Below are positions 52,201 to 61,442 of a stretch of DNA of 64,000 nt, one piece after another (within the stretch, counting starts at the first letter, position 1; every line of letters begins with the position of its first letter). Made by a program: the position numbers and the translations under genes. The notes below the pieces were generated by a model. That model searched no databases. It had not been told where the DNA came from and was given only the letters and a program-made list of their open reading frames with translations. The stretch is from Devosia epidermidihirudinis (lineage in GTDB: Bacteria > Pseudomonadota > Alphaproteobacteria > Rhizobiales > Devosiaceae): contig NZ_LANJ01000011.1 in the NCBI RefSeq assembly GCF_000971295.1, positions 1-64,000 on the forward strand, written 5' to 3'.

Positions 52201-53010
52201 GCGCATGGCGTTGGCGCCGAGCGCACAGTTGAGGCCGATGGTGATCGGATTGGCGTGGCGGACCGAGTACCAGAAGGCAGATGGCGTCTGGCCAGACAGC
52301 GTACGGCCGGACAGATCGGTGATGGTGCCCGAAATCATGATCGGCACTTCAATGCCACGCTCGTCGAAGATCTGACGGGCAGCAAAAAGACCAGCCTTGG
52401 TGTTGAGCGTGTCGGTGATGGTTTCGAACAGCAGCAGGTCGGCGCCGGCATCGAGCAGGCCCCGAATGGCCTCGCTGTAAGCGTCGCGCAGTTGATCGAA
52501 CGTGATCGAGCGGAAGCCTGGGCTGGCCACATCTGTCGACATGGAAGCGGTCTTGGTGGTGGGTCCAATGGCGCCCGCGACGAAGCGCCGACGACCATCT
52601 TCGGCCTCGGCACGCAGCGCGGCACGGCGCGCGACGACCACACCCTGATAGTTGATGTCGTAGACCGCGCTTTCACAGGCGTAGTCAGCCTGCGCCACGG
52701 AGGTGCCCGAGAAGGTGTTGGTTTCGACGATATCCGCACCGGCCATGAAGTACTGGTAGTGGATATCCTCGATCATCTGGGGCTCGGTGATGACGAGCAG
52801 ATCGTTGTTGCCTTTGAGAGGCAGCGTCCAATCCTTGAACCGCTCACCGCGGAAGTTTTCTTCCTCGAGCTTGAGCCGCTGGATCATCGTGCCCATGGCG
52901 CCGTCCAGAATCAGGATGCGTTCGCGCGCGGCATTCGCCAAGGCAGTGCGAACCTCGTTCCAGTCGGGGAGGTGGGCAGGGGATGGGGCTGTGGTCTCGG
53001 AGGGGCTCAT
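49240..53010 (-). CDS. metH: Cobalamin-dependent methionine synthase
   Basis: Transfers methyl from 5-methyl-THF via cobalamin to homocysteine. 1256 aa, all four modules: homocysteine domain with zinc Cys in VGGCCGS (about residue 320), pterin domain [11 protein letters not shown] (about 372), B12 domain with the D-x-H-x-x-G motif in [12 protein letters not shown] (about 760-772), and a C-terminal AdoMet activation domain ([12 protein letters not shown] near 1180). Complete length and motifs. A palindromic operator candidate lies at 53065-53080. Confidence 0.97.
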   Translation of the reverse strand: MSPSETTAPSPAHLPDWNEVRTALANAARERILILDGAMGTMIQRLKLEEENFRGERFKDWTLPLKGNNDLLVITEPQMIEDIHYQYFMAGADIVETNTFSGTSVAQADYACESAVYDINYQGVVVARRAALRAEAEDGRRRFVAGAIGPTTKTASMSTDVASPGFRSITFDQLRDAYSEAIRGLLDAGADLLLFETITDTLNTKAGLFAARQIFDERGIEVPIMISGTITDLSGRTLSGQTPSAFWYSVRHANPITIGLNCALGANAMRAHLAELSDAADTFICAYPNAGLPNAFGQYDETPEFMAEQIEGFAASGYVNIVGGCCGSTPDHIRAIAQAVSKHKPRVVPEVEKLLRLSGLEPFTLTKDIPFVNIGERTNVTGSARFRKLITAGDYTAALDVARDQVANGAQIIDINMDEGLIDSQQVMIEFLNLLAAEPDIAKVPLMIDSSKWEVIEAGLKRVQGKALVNSISMKEGEEAFLHHARLVRAYGAAVVVMAFDETGQADTRARKVEICTRAYKLLTEEVGFPPEDIIFDPNVFAVATGIEEHNNYGNDFIEATKDITETLPHVHISGGISNLSFSFRGNEPVREAMHAVFLYYAIQNGMDMGIVNAGQLAVYETIDRELRDACEDVILNRREDSTDRLLAIAERYRGAAGKEVAAKDLSWREKSVEDRIAHALVNGITEYIDADTDEARLNAARPLHVIEGPLMAGMGIVGDLFGSGKMFLPQVVKSARVMKQAVALLLPYMEAEKNADGNATGRKSAGKVLMATVKGDVHDIGKNIVGVVLSCNNYEIIDLGVMVPTAKILQTARDENVDIIGLSGLITPSLDEMVHVAAEMEREGFDIPLLIGGATTSRVHTAVKIHPRYERGQAVYVNDASRAVGVVGNLLSNETKVSFIADVRAEYAKAAAAHERAESEKQRVPLAKARENAFKPDWSGYVPPKPTFFGNKVFEDFDLGELASYIDWTPFFQTWELKGRYPAILEDERQGEAARALFADAQTMLKQIIDEKWFKPRAVVGFWPANAVGDDIRLYTDETRSEDLATLFTLRQQLSKRDGKPNMALSDFVAPVGTQPDYMGGFVVTAGIEEVPIAERFEAQNDDYSSILVKALADRFAEAMAEMMHQRVRKEFWAYASDETLSNEELLQETYQGIRPAPGYPAQPDHTEKTTLFRLLDAEKNAGVTLTESYAMWPGSSVSGIYFSHPDAYYFGVAKVERDQVIDYALRKDMPVADVERWLGPILNYIPGPAIVAAE

Positions 53011-53064
53011 CGCCGTCCTATCTTGTAAGCATGGTCAAGGCACGACACGCATAACGATCGTGAC

Positions 53065-53080
53065 ATAAAGATATCTTTAT
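53065..53080. promoter_or_regulatory. Perfect palindrome upstream of metH
   Basis: ATAAAGATATCTTTAT, a perfect 16-bp palindrome 55 bp upstream of the metH ATG. It resembles the operator of ArsR-type S-adenosylhomocysteine-responsive regulators (SahR) that I recall for methionine-cycle genes in Rhizobiales, though I cannot verify this. No SAM riboswitch core was recognised in the leader. Confidence 0.6.
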
Positions 53081-53168
53081 ATCCCTCGCGACGCAAGGGA
53101 GGCGTGTTGAAGCCTTGTCGCTCCAATTTGTGGAGAATGCGAGCCAATCGGGTAACAGATTGTTCCCT

Positions 53169-53183
53169 TTAACCTCCCCTAAA
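53169..53183. promoter_or_regulatory. Near-match to a CtrA site before the RlpA-like gene
   Basis: TTAA-CCTCCCC-TAAA: the TTAA-N7-TTAA pattern with one mismatch, 72 bp upstream of the RlpA-like start. Such sites arise often by chance; support is weak. Confidence 0.25.
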
Positions 53184-53254
53184 CCAGAATGCCGTTCCAT
53201 ACGCGCGAGGTCTTTGCGCCTCAGCTATTATCTGCCGTCAGTTTTTGTAAGCGT

Positions 53255-54307
53255 ATGAGTTTGAGTATTTTGACATTCCGTTGGCGCCATATCGTTCGTC
53301 TTCTGGCACTGACCGCGCTTCTCGCGCCGACTATTGCCGCGTGTAGCGGCGGCGGCCTGGGTGCAACTGTCAAACGCTCCGCTTTTAGCTCCAAGGAATT
53401 TGGTGTCAGCGTTTCGCCCCGCGTCACGATGAATCCGAATCCTCCGAAGGGCGGTGGCCGCTATCAGGTTGGCAAGCCTTATACCGTGCGGGGCAAGACC
53501 TACGTCCCGCAGGAAGATCCTACCTACTCCGCTATGGGCGAAGCATCCTGGTACGGCTCGGACTTCCATGGTCGCCGCACGGCGAATGGCGAAATCTTCT
53601 CGGCGAACGCTCTGACTGGCGCGCATCCAACGCTGCCGCTGCCATCTTATGTTCGCGTGACCAATCAGGCCAACGGCGCTTCCGTCGTGGTGCGGGTGAA
53701 TGATCGCGGGCCGTATATGCCCGGCCGCATCATGGATCTGTCGCACCGCGCCGCAGAAATGCTGGGCTATGTGAATAATGGCTCGGCACAGATCAAGGCC
53801 GAGTATGTTGGTCCTGCGCCTCTGGAAGGCGATGATACCCGCATGCTCGTGGCGAGCTATTCGGGTCCGGCGTTCGCTGGCGCGACAACCACGCGCATGG
53901 CTTCGGCCGATCGCACCAATAGCCTCGCCGATATGGCAGGCAACTTCTTTGGCGGCCTATTCTCCTATGCTGATACGACGCCGCAGGAGCAGGATGCTGC
54001 CATTGGCACTGCTTTTGCCGCGGTCAACGCAATGGCAACACAGTCGCCCGAGTTGAAGGAATGGGTGCAAGCTGTGGATGCTGACTCACGCACTGTGAAG
54101 GTTGGCTTGGGCGTGTTCAGCGACCGGAAAAATGCAGTGGCCCTGGCTGAACGATTTGCCTTCCTCGGCGCAGTCGATGAAGATCAGGTATCGGTGAACG
54201 GCAAGGCTGCAACCCGCCTGACGCTGACACACCTCAAGGCTGGCGTATCACGCAATGATGTTCGCGACCTTGCTCGTGAACTTGGCCTGAATGACGTAAA
54301 CCTCTAG
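53255..54307 (+). CDS. rlpA: RlpA-like septal ring lytic transglycosylase lipoprotein
   Basis: 350 aa. Signal peptide with lipobox ending T-I-A-A-C (about residue 30), so probably an outer-membrane lipoprotein. Double-psi beta-barrel RlpA domain (about 95-185) with GEASWYGSDFHGRRTANGE and RVNDRGPYMPGRIMDLS, where the catalytic Asp lies. The C-terminal 75 residues resemble a diverged SPOR domain (VGLGVFSDRKNAVALAERFAFLG). RlpA cleaves denuded septal glycan in Pseudomonas. ATG 53255; an earlier in-frame start at 53189 lacks a signal peptide. Precedes dacA. Confidence 0.85.
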   Translation: MSLSILTFRWRHIVRLLALTALLAPTIAACSGGGLGATVKRSAFSSKEFGVSVSPRVTMNPNPPKGGGRYQVGKPYTVRGKTYVPQEDPTYSAMGEASWYGSDFHGRRTANGEIFSANALTGAHPTLPLPSYVRVTNQANGASVVVRVNDRGPYMPGRIMDLSHRAAEMLGYVNNGSAQIKAEYVGPAPLEGDDTRMLVASYSGPAFAGATTTRMASADRTNSLADMAGNFFGGLFSYADTTPQEQDAAIGTAFAAVNAMATQSPELKEWVQAVDADSRTVKVGLGVFSDRKNAVALAERFAFLGAVDEDQVSVNGKAATRLTLTHLKAGVSRNDVRDLARELGLNDVNL

Positions 54308-54378
54308 TAGTCTATCGTCCGGCGCACATGAACGCGTGCCGGTCGGGCGGTAGCCCGAAACGGTTAGGTGGGGCGATC

Positions 54379-55524
54379 GTGACACGGATAGCAGCGTTAC
54401 TGGTCATGGTGCTGGCTTTTGCCAGTCCAGCATTTGCACAGACCACTTTCGACACCAAAGCCAAGTTCGCCATTCTGATGGATGAGGAATCCGGAACGGT
54501 CATCTTCCAGAAAGATGCCGACTTGCCGATGGAGCCGGCCAGCATGGCCAAGCTCATGACTATCGCCGTCGTGTTCGATGAGCTGCGCGCAGGTCGCATC
54601 GCGATGAGCGACGAGTTTTTCGTGTCCGAGCACGCATGGCGAACAGGTGGCGCCAGGTCGGGCGGCTCGACCATGTTTGCCGAGCTCAATTCCAAGATTT
54701 CGGTCGAGAACCTTGTTCGTTCCGTGATCATCCAGTCGGGGAATGATGCAGCCATCGTGCTGGCTGAGGGCATTGCCGGTTCGGAAGGCAGCTTTGCTGC
54801 AATGATGAACGAGCTGGCTGCGGATATCGGGTTGACCGACTCCCACTTTACCAATCCGACTGGTCTGCCGGATCCGGACATGCATGTGACGGCGCGCGAT
54901 CTCGCCGACCTGGCCCGCTACCTGATCAAGGATTATCCGCAGTACTATCACTACTTCTCGGAGCCCGAGATGGAGTGGAACAAGATCAAGCAGCCAAACC
55001 GCAATTCGCTGGTCGAGATGGGCATTGGCGTGGACGGCCTCAAGACCGGCCATACCGAGTCTGCCGGATACGGCTCGGTGATTTCAACCAAGGACGGCGG
55101 ACGACGGCTGATTGCCGTTGTGCACGGGCTGACGTCGATGTCGCAGCGTACCGAAGAGGGTCGCAAGCTGATCACCTGGGGCGCACGGGCATTTGAACGC
55201 GTCGCGGCTTATGCCGACGGTGCCGTTGTGGCGCGTGCCAATGTCTATGGCGGCACCAGCGGCAGTGTTGGGCTGGTGGGCAAGGGCGAGGTGGCACTTT
55301 ATCTGCCGCGCGGCTCGCGTAAGTGCCTTGGGGCCGAGGTGCATTACACCGGGCCGCTGATGCCGCCAGTTAAGGCTGGCGATCAGGTAGCGGAACTGCG
55401 CGTTTTCTGCGATGACCAGCTGGTACAGGTGGCGCCATTGTTCGCTGCCGAGACGGTCGAAGAGGGTGATATTGTGCGCAAGGCCACCGACGCGCTCAAG
55501 CAGCTTGCCCTTGGTTGGCTCTGA
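54379..55524 (+). CDS. dacA: D-alanyl-D-alanine carboxypeptidase (DacA/PBP5-like)
   Basis: Removes terminal D-Ala from peptidoglycan stem peptides. 381 aa with a signal peptide ending ASPAFAQ. The S-x-x-K motif SMAKLM, the S-x-N motif SGND, and K-T-G in LKTGHTE are all present (about residues 56, 119 and 226). GTG 54379 starts directly at the signal peptide; ATG 54328 would add 17 residues. First in a tight run toward tmk-holB-metG-tatD. Confidence 0.94.
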   Translation: MTRIAALLVMVLAFASPAFAQTTFDTKAKFAILMDEESGTVIFQKDADLPMEPASMAKLMTIAVVFDELRAGRIAMSDEFFVSEHAWRTGGARSGGSTMFAELNSKISVENLVRSVIIQSGNDAAIVLAEGIAGSEGSFAAMMNELAADIGLTDSHFTNPTGLPDPDMHVTARDLADLARYLIKDYPQYYHYFSEPEMEWNKIKQPNRNSLVEMGIGVDGLKTGHTESAGYGSVISTKDGGRRLIAVVHGLTSMSQRTEEGRKLITWGARAFERVAAYADGAVVARANVYGGTSGSVGLVGKGEVALYLPRGSRKCLGAEVHYTGPLMPPVKAGDQVAELRVFCDDQLVQVAPLFAAETVEEGDIVRKATDALKQLALGWL

Positions 55525-55545
55525 ATATCGGAACAAGATACTGCC

Positions 55546-56232
55546 ATGCTGGAAGAGCCTGAAGCCAAACGCGCCCGTTTCATCACCTTTGAAGGTGGGG
55601 AAGGCGTTGGCAAATCCACGCAGGTAAAGCGGCTGCTGCAGAACCTGCAGAATTATTCCATCGAGGCCGTGCGCACGCGTGAGCCCGGTGGCACCGCGAA
55701 GGCCGAGGCTATCCGCTCGTTCATTTTGCAGGGCCGGTCGGAGAGCTGGGGCGCGGGCGCCGAGGCAGTGCTGTTTGCGGCGGCACGGCTAGATCACGTC
55801 ACTCAGCTGATCGCGCCGAACCTGCGCAATGGCACCTGGGTGATCTCGGACCGCTTCCACGATTCGACGCGTGCCTATCAGGGACTGACGGGCGGCGTTG
55901 ACGACAAGTTGATCGCAGGTCTCGAAGTGTTGGCGCTGGATGGCAACACCCCCGATTTGACCATTGTGCTCGATATGGACCCCGAAATCGCCTTCAAGCG
56001 TGTAGCGCAGCGGGCGATTGAGGATGGCTTGGCGCTGACGGGCGATCGCTTCGAGAAAGAAGAGATCGAGTGGCACAAGCGGCTGCGCGAAGGGTTCCTG
56101 CAGATTGCGCGGGACAATCCCGAGCGTTGCGTCGTCATTTCGGCCGAGCAGGCTGAAGATGTGCTGGAAGCGACCATCTGGGAGGCCGTGAGTGAGCGCT
56201 TTCCGGAATTGCAGGGCAGGGCGGACGCGTGA
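55546..56232 (+). CDS. tmk: Thymidylate kinase
   Basis: Phosphorylates dTMP to dTDP. 228 aa. P-loop FEGGEGVGKSTQ (about residues 13-24), the DR-x signature SDRFHDSTRAYQG (about 103-115) and LID-region sequences toward the C-terminus. Start 22 bp after dacA; the stop overlaps the GTG of holB. Confidence 0.96.
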   Translation: MLEEPEAKRARFITFEGGEGVGKSTQVKRLLQNLQNYSIEAVRTREPGGTAKAEAIRSFILQGRSESWGAGAEAVLFAAARLDHVTQLIAPNLRNGTWVISDRFHDSTRAYQGLTGGVDDKLIAGLEVLALDGNTPDLTIVLDMDPEIAFKRVAQRAIEDGLALTGDRFEKEEIEWHKRLREGFLQIARDNPERCVVISAEQAEDVLEATIWEAVSERFPELQGRADA

Positions 56233-57257
56233 GCGATCCTGATGCACTCGACGGCGTAACTGCGCCGGAACGACGCCAGCGCGCCTTTGGGCATGACGCG
56301 GCGCGGGCGGCAATTCTGAGCCAGGTTCACGAGCATCGTCTGCCGGGCGCGATTTTGCTGCATGGACCGCAGGGGATTGGCAAGGCGACGTTTGCGTTTG
56401 AGCAGGCTGCGGCAATCCTGACGGCGACGGGTGACGAAGAAGGTCACCGCGTCGAGGAGCAGGTGGCAGCACTGTCGCATCCCAATCTGTTCCTGCTGCG
56501 GCGTCGGCCTAAGGACGCCAAGGGCTATTATACCGTCATCCGCGTCGAAGACGTGCGGAGCCTGCGCGATAGCCTGCACCATACACGCGGACGGGCCGGG
56601 CATCGTGTGGCGATCATCGACAGCATCGATGACTGCAATCCATCTGCGGCCAATGCGCTGCTGAAAACGCTCGAGGAGCCCCCTGCGGATACGACATTCC
56701 TGCTGGTGTCGCACCGGCCGGGGCAGCTGTTGCCGACGATTAAGTCACGTTGCCACAATATCGCGCTGCGGCCTGTGGGCGAGGAAGCGGTGCGGGCGGT
56801 GTTGATCGATCATGATCCCAGCATCACGCCACAGTCCATCGAACGCGCCGTGGCGCTGGCGGGTGGGCGTCCACGCCGTGCGCTGGAAACACTGGCACTG
56901 GATGAAGAATCTGCGCTGGGCGTGCTGCAGAACTGGTTGGGGGATCCACTGCGGTTTCCCGCCGGAGTTGCGATGCAGCTGGCTGATGCCCTTGGCGCTG
57001 ACGCGCAGGGCACGGAGCTGACCTTTGCGCGCGAAATGCTGGACGACTGGATGGCAGCCGAAGCCCGCAACGCCGCCATGCAGCCCGGCAATCGGATGCG
57101 CCTTGCCTCAGCGAACGAGCTATGGGACAAGGCACACGCCCTTTTCGCCGAGGCCGACAGCATCAATCTGGATATGAAACAGACGCTTGTCGCCATTTTT
57201 GACGCGATCAGAAAGCACGTTTCAATGACTGCACCCGTAGCTATCGAGTCACAATGA
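56229..57257 (+). CDS. holB: DNA polymerase III delta' subunit
   Basis: AAA+ subunit of the clamp loader. 342 aa. Walker [17 protein letters not shown] (about residues 38-53), the sensor-like [10 protein letters not shown] block and KSRCHN-like SRC region (about 175) are visible. GTG 56229 overlaps tmk; the stop overlaps metG. Functionally distant from the RIDA role of hdaA but part of the same replication set in the window. Confidence 0.93.
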   Translation: MSDPDALDGVTAPERRQRAFGHDAARAAILSQVHEHRLPGAILLHGPQGIGKATFAFEQAAAILTATGDEEGHRVEEQVAALSHPNLFLLRRRPKDAKGYYTVIRVEDVRSLRDSLHHTRGRAGHRVAIIDSIDDCNPSAANALLKTLEEPPADTTFLLVSHRPGQLLPTIKSRCHNIALRPVGEEAVRAVLIDHDPSITPQSIERAVALAGGRPRRALETLALDEESALGVLQNWLGDPLRFPAGVAMQLADALGADAQGTELTFAREMLDDWMAAEARNAAMQPGNRMRLASANELWDKAHALFAEADSINLDMKQTLVAIFDAIRKHVSMTAPVAIESQ

Positions 57258-58804
57258 CCTCTGAGCCGTTTTACGTCACCACAGCGATCTCCTATCCCAA
57301 TGGCGCGCCGCATATCGGCCACGCCTATGAAATGATCGCCACCGATGCCATCGCCCGTTTCAAGCGGCTCGAGGGCCGTGAGGTCTATTTCCTCACCGGT
57401 ACCGACGAGCACGGCATCAAGATGGTGCAGACCGCCGCAGCGCTGGGTGTCACCCCGCGTGAGCTGGCCGACAAGAATTCTGCCGAGTTCCGCAAGCTCG
57501 CTGAAGTCCTGAACATCTCCAATGATGACTTCATCCGCACGACGGAGAAGCGCCACTACGAGTCGAGCCAGGCGATCTGGAAGAAAATGGCCGAGGGCGG
57601 TAGCGGCGACATTTTCCAGTCGACCTATAAGGGCTGGTACTCGGTTCGCGACGAAGCCTATTTCGATGAGTCCGAGCTCACCGAAAAGGATGGCAAGAAG
57701 TTTGCCCCATCGGGCGCAGAAGTGAACTGGGTGGAAGAGCCCAGCTATTTCTTCCGTCTGTCGGCCTATCAGCAGAAGCTGCTGGACCTCTATGAGTCCA
57801 ACCCCGACTTTATCGCGCCGAAAGAGCGCCGCAACGAGATCATCTCGTTTGTGAAGGGGGGCCTGCAGGACCTGTCCGTGTCGCGCACGACCTTTGATTG
57901 GGGCGTGCCGGTTCCGGATGCACCGGGCCATGTGATGTATGTGTGGGTCGACGCGCTCACCAATTACATTACCGGCGTTGGCTTCCCCGACGAGAACAGC
58001 GAGCTGTTCAAGAAGTTCTGGCCAGCCGATCTGCACGTGGTGGGTAAGGACATCATCCGCTTCCACACTGTGTACTGGCCTGCTTTCCTGATGAGCGCCG
58101 GTATCGAAGTGCAGCATCGCGTGTTTGCGCATGGCTTCCTGACCGTTGATGGCCAGAAGATGAGCAAATCGCTGGGCAATGTGATCGACCCGTTCGAGCT
58201 GGCCCAGGAATTTGGCGCAGACGCGTTCCGCTACTTCCTGCTGCGTGAAGTGTCGTTCGGGCAGGACGGCGACTATAGCCGCGAGAAGCTGACCAACCGC
58301 GTCAACGCGGACCTGGCCAACAATCTTGGCAATCTGGCGCAGCGTTCGCTGTCGATGATCAACAAGAACCTCGATGGCAAGGTGCCCCAGTTTGGCGCGG
58401 CGACCGATGAGGATGCAGCACTGGTTCGTGAAGTCGACGAGGCCATTGAAGCAGCCGTGAAGGCAATGGACGTGCAGCTGGTGCATGAAGCGGCCGGTGC
58501 GCTGGTGGCGGCGCTGAGCTCGGCCAACAACTACTTTGCTGCGCAGGCTCCCTGGGGTCTCAAGAAGACCGATCCAGAGCGCATGGCTTCGGTTCTGTAC
58601 CTGACGGCCGATGTTGTGCGTCGCTTGACCATCCCGTTCCTGGCCTTTGTGCCGGCATCGGCGGCGGCGTTACTCGACCAACTCGGTGTGCCCGAGAGCG
58701 AGCGGACGATTGCGTTTGCACGCAAGGCAAACGGCCTGGTGCCGGGCACCGAATTGCCGGTGCCGCAGGGTGTGTTCGCGCGTATCGAGCGCAAGGCGGA
58801 ATAG
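57254..58804 (+). CDS. metG: Methionine--tRNA ligase
   Basis: Class I synthetase charging tRNA-Met. 516 aa, the short form without a C-terminal dimerisation domain. HIGHAYE (HIGH motif, about residues 20-26) and KMSKSLGN (KMSKS, about 302-309) are intact, with the [11 protein letters not shown] tunnel and anticodon-binding domain. It overlaps holB and precedes tatD by 2 bp. Confidence 0.97.
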   Translation: MTSEPFYVTTAISYPNGAPHIGHAYEMIATDAIARFKRLEGREVYFLTGTDEHGIKMVQTAAALGVTPRELADKNSAEFRKLAEVLNISNDDFIRTTEKRHYESSQAIWKKMAEGGSGDIFQSTYKGWYSVRDEAYFDESELTEKDGKKFAPSGAEVNWVEEPSYFFRLSAYQQKLLDLYESNPDFIAPKERRNEIISFVKGGLQDLSVSRTTFDWGVPVPDAPGHVMYVWVDALTNYITGVGFPDENSELFKKFWPADLHVVGKDIIRFHTVYWPAFLMSAGIEVQHRVFAHGFLTVDGQKMSKSLGNVIDPFELAQEFGADAFRYFLLREVSFGQDGDYSREKLTNRVNADLANNLGNLAQRSLSMINKNLDGKVPQFGAATDEDAALVREVDEAIEAAVKAMDVQLVHEAAGALVAALSSANNYFAAQAPWGLKKTDPERMASVLYLTADVVRRLTIPFLAFVPASAAALLDQLGVPESERTIAFARKANGLVPGTELPVPQGVFARIERKAE

Positions 58805-58806
58805 TC

Positions 58807-59586
58807 ATGCTGATCGACAGCCACTGCCACCTCGATTTCGAGGCGCTGGCCAATGACATGGACGGCGTTTTGGCGCGCGCGGCAGCGGCCGGCGTGAGCG
58901 GCATGGTGACGATATCCACATATGTGGATAAGTTTTCCACATACGCTGCCATCGCGGAACGATATGAGAACGTCTGGTGCTCGGTGGGGACGCATCCCCA
59001 CCATGCTGACCAGGAACTGCATATCCAGACCGAGGATTTGATCCGGCTTTCGGCCCACCCACGCTGCGTTGCGATCGGTGAAGCCGGGCTGGACTACTTC
59101 TACGACAATGCGCCGCGTGAGGCGCAGGCCATTGGTCTGCGTCGCCACATCGCGGCATCGCGTGCCACAGGTCTTCCACTGGTTATCCACAGCCGGGCGG
59201 CGGACGAAGACATGGCGGCAATCCTCGAAGAGGAGAGCGGGCAGGGGGCATTCCCCTTTGTGCTGCATTGCTTCACGGCGGGGCAGGAACTGGCGCGTCG
59301 GGCACTGGCTCTGGGTGGTTACATTTCGTTTTCGGGCATCATCACCTTCAAGAATGCCGAGGAAATCCGCGAGGTCGCCAAGTTCGTTCCTGCGGATCGC
59401 TATATCGTCGAGACGGACTCGCCTTATCTCGCGCCAATCCCGCATCGGGGTCAGTCGAACGAGCCGAGCTTCGTGCGACATACGGCCGAAAAGGTGGCCG
59501 AGGTCCGGGGCATCAGCCTTGAGCAGCTTGGCGCTGAAACGACCGCCAATTTCGCCCGTTTGTTTTCAAAGACTGGATTAGCCTGA
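58807..59586 (+). CDS. tatD: TatD family metal-dependent DNase
   Basis: TIM-barrel metal-dependent hydrolase; E. coli TatD is a 3'-5' exonuclease acting on damaged and fragmented DNA. 259 aa. The HxH in LIDSHCHLDF (about residues 1-10), the Glu in AIGEAGLDYF, two His in LVIHSRAA and LHCFTAG, and the final Asp in ETDSPYLAP are all present. Notable: two perfect DnaA-box consensus sequences lie within the coding sequence (see findings). Probably co-transcribed with metG and the MBL gene. Confidence 0.94.
   Translation: MLIDSHCHLDFEALANDMDGVLARAAAAGVSGMVTISTYVDKFSTYAAIAERYENVWCSVGTHPHHADQELHIQTEDLIRLSAHPRCVAIGEAGLDYFYDNAPREAQAIGLRRHIAASRATGLPLVIHSRAADEDMAAILEEESGQGAFPFVLHCFTAGQELARRALALGGYISFSGIITFKNAEEIREVAKFVPADRYIVETDSPYLAPIPHRGQSNEPSFVRHTAEKVAEVRGISLEQLGAETTANFARLFSKTGLA
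58913..58942. promoter_or_regulatory. DnaA-box cluster inside tatD, part 1
   Basis: A perfect 18-bp palindrome TATCCACATATGTGGATA (58913-58930) overlaps a perfect DnaA box (TTATCCACA on the minus strand, 58923-58931). A near-match (TTTTCCACA) follows at 58934-58942. The matching codons include ATA and ACA, which are rare for a GC-rich genome and so hint at selection on the DNA. Binding is not shown. Confidence 0.45.
59183..59191 (+). promoter_or_regulatory. DnaA-box cluster inside tatD, part 2
   Basis: A second perfect TTATCCACA, on the plus strand, about 250 bp past part 1 in the same gene. Confidence 0.4.
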
Positions 59587-59589
59587 GCC

Positions 59590-60426
59590 ATGGCCGCTGC
59601 CCAAAGGATCGTCGCGACCATTCTGGGCTGCGGGTCTTCCGGTGGCGTGCCACGCATTGGCAACGATTGGGGCGACTGCGATCCAAATGAACCCCGCAAT
59701 CGCCGCCGCCGCTGCTCGCTGCTGATCGAAGGCTGGAGCGAAGGCAGCGACCAGCCGACACGGATCGTGATCGACACAGGCTGCGATCTCCGCGAGCAGT
59801 TGCTGGATGCACGCGTCGATCGGGTTGAGGCTGTGCTCTACACCCATGAACATGCCGACCACACCCATGGGATTGATGATCTGCGCGTTCTGGCGCTGCA
59901 CAATCGCAAGCGGGTGGATGTGTATTTCAGCGCCGAGACTGGTGCGCGGTTGCGCGAGGCGTTTGGCTATTGCTTTACCTCTCCGCCGGGAAGCGATTAT
60001 CCGCCGATCCTCAATGCACATGAGATTGGCGCGGGGGCTGAGCTGAGCGTGGACGGGCCGGGAGGCACGATCTCGGTGACGGCGTTCGAGCAGGCGCATG
60101 GCAACATCACCTCGCTGGGCTTCCGCGTGGGCAACCTTGCCTATTGCTGCGATCTGTCGGGGTTTCCCGAGGCCTCGTTTGAGGCGATCTCGGGGCTTGA
60201 TGTGTGGATCATCGATGCGCTGCGCCATACGCCGCATCCGAGCCATTTGAGCCTGCCTGAAACGCTAGACTGGATTGAGCGCTTTGCGCCGCGCCAGGCT
60301 GTGTTGACCAATATGCATATCGATCTCGACTATGCACAGACCGACGCAGAAACGCCGGAGGCAGTGACCCCGGCGTTTGATGGTATGCAGATTGATGTGG
60401 TGACCGGCCAGATCCTCAATCGCTGA
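59590..60426 (+). CDS. MBL-fold metallohydrolase, PhnP-like
   Basis: 278 aa. Catalytic motif THEHADHTHG (about residues 86-95), upstream strand ILGCGSSGGVPRIG (1-20 region), and later His and Asp ligands (EQAHG, CDLSG, NMHIDLDY) match the PhnP/YcbX-type hydrolase group, which includes a phosphoribosyl 1,2-cyclic phosphodiesterase. From memory it follows tatD in many Rhizobiales. Last gene of the dacA-MBL run. Exact substrate unproven. Confidence 0.88.
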   Translation: MAAAQRIVATILGCGSSGGVPRIGNDWGDCDPNEPRNRRRRCSLLIEGWSEGSDQPTRIVIDTGCDLREQLLDARVDRVEAVLYTHEHADHTHGIDDLRVLALHNRKRVDVYFSAETGARLREAFGYCFTSPPGSDYPPILNAHEIGAGAELSVDGPGGTISVTAFEQAHGNITSLGFRVGNLAYCCDLSGFPEASFEAISGLDVWIIDALRHTPHPSHLSLPETLDWIERFAPRQAVLTNMHIDLDYAQTDAETPEAVTPAFDGMQIDVVTGQILNR

Positions 60427-60444
60427 GGCTGACCGGTCCTTATC

Positions 60445-61395
60445 TTACTGCGCGGTGAAACGAACCGACGCGTCGTAGATCTCGATCAGGCGATCGATCT
60501 TTGCTTCTTCAACGATGGTGACCATTGGCGTGCCGAGGCGGCCGGATGGATCAACCAGCGTCATGCCACGAGCAATGCCGGGTGCCAGAGCGACGTCCAT
60601 GGATGCGCGCAGCGACTTGGTGACGACGCTCGGATCGATGACCACGGCAGCGGCCAGTGGATCGACGAAACGGAAGGTGTCGCCGCCGCCATAGCTTTCA
60701 TTGGTGTGGCGGGCATGCTTGGCGAGTGCCAGCGAGAAAGCCTTTTCCGGACCTTCAGCGACGGTCTCGAACATGGCGTCGACAGCAGGGCCCTTCATGT
60801 CATGGGATACGCAAGGCTCCCATGGAATGACGACGGTTTCGATGTCGGCAGAGAACACCACGGATGCGGCTTCGGGGTCGGCATAGATGTTGAACTCGGC
60901 AGCTGGGGTGGTGTTGCCACGGCCATAAACGGTCGCGCCCATAATGGTGAGCTGACCGATGCCATTGAAGATGGACGGCTCGAGACGCAGTGCCAACGCC
61001 AGGTTGGTCAGAGGGCCGATCATCAGAATGTCGACCTTCTCGCCTTTGTTGCCCGCATCGCGGAACGTCTGGCGCAGGAAGCCGATGGCGTCGTCGCCAG
61101 CGATCTCAGCGGTGTGCAGGGGGCGGGGAGCGCCGCCGAGGCCATCTTCGCCGTGGATGTACTTGGCGTCGATGATGGCCTGGGTGAGTGGACGGCCAGC
61201 GCCGGTATGCACAGGTGTCTTGGCGCCCACAACTGCAAGCGTAGCCAGAATGTTACGCGTGGCAGCCTCGAGGCCAACATTGCCGAATACGGTGGTGATG
61301 GCATCTGGCGTGCGGCCAGCTGCGATGAGCATGAGCAGGGCCTGCGCGTCGTCGACGCCACCATCCGTGTCGAGGATCAGTTTGTTATGCGACAA
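60445..61395 (-). CDS. Nucleoside hydrolase (IunH-type)
   Basis: Cleaves ribonucleosides to base plus ribose. 316 aa. The N-terminal Asp cluster reads DTDGGVDD (about residues 9-16; the common DTDPGxDD with Gly for Pro), with EFNIYADPEAA (substrate loop) and an Asp in FVDPLAAAVV. Start is a TTG with AAAGGAAA 7 bp upstream. It follows the LLM gene by 47 bp on the same strand, and converges on the MBL gene. Confidence 0.9.
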   Translation of the reverse strand: MSHNKLILDTDGGVDDAQALLMLIAAGRTPDAITTVFGNVGLEAATRNILATLAVVGAKTPVHTGAGRPLTQAIIDAKYIHGEDGLGGAPRPLHTAEIAGDDAIGFLRQTFRDAGNKGEKVDILMIGPLTNLALALRLEPSIFNGIGQLTIMGATVYGRGNTTPAAEFNIYADPEAASVVFSADIETVVIPWEPCVSHDMKGPAVDAMFETVAEGPEKAFSLALAKHARHTNESYGGGDTFRFVDPLAAAVVIDPSVVTKSLRASMDVALAPGIARGMTLVDPSGRLGTPMVTIVEEAKIDRLIEIYDASVRFTAQ

Positions 61396-61442
61396 TTCTA
61401 GTTTCCTTTGCTTTGGCCGCCTGGCCCGCCACCCTTAGATAG

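Noticed and set aside
53011..53254. SAM or cobalamin riboswitch before metH
   Set aside because: The leader is short and lacks a recognisable B12 box or SAM-II core; the palindrome fits a protein operator better.
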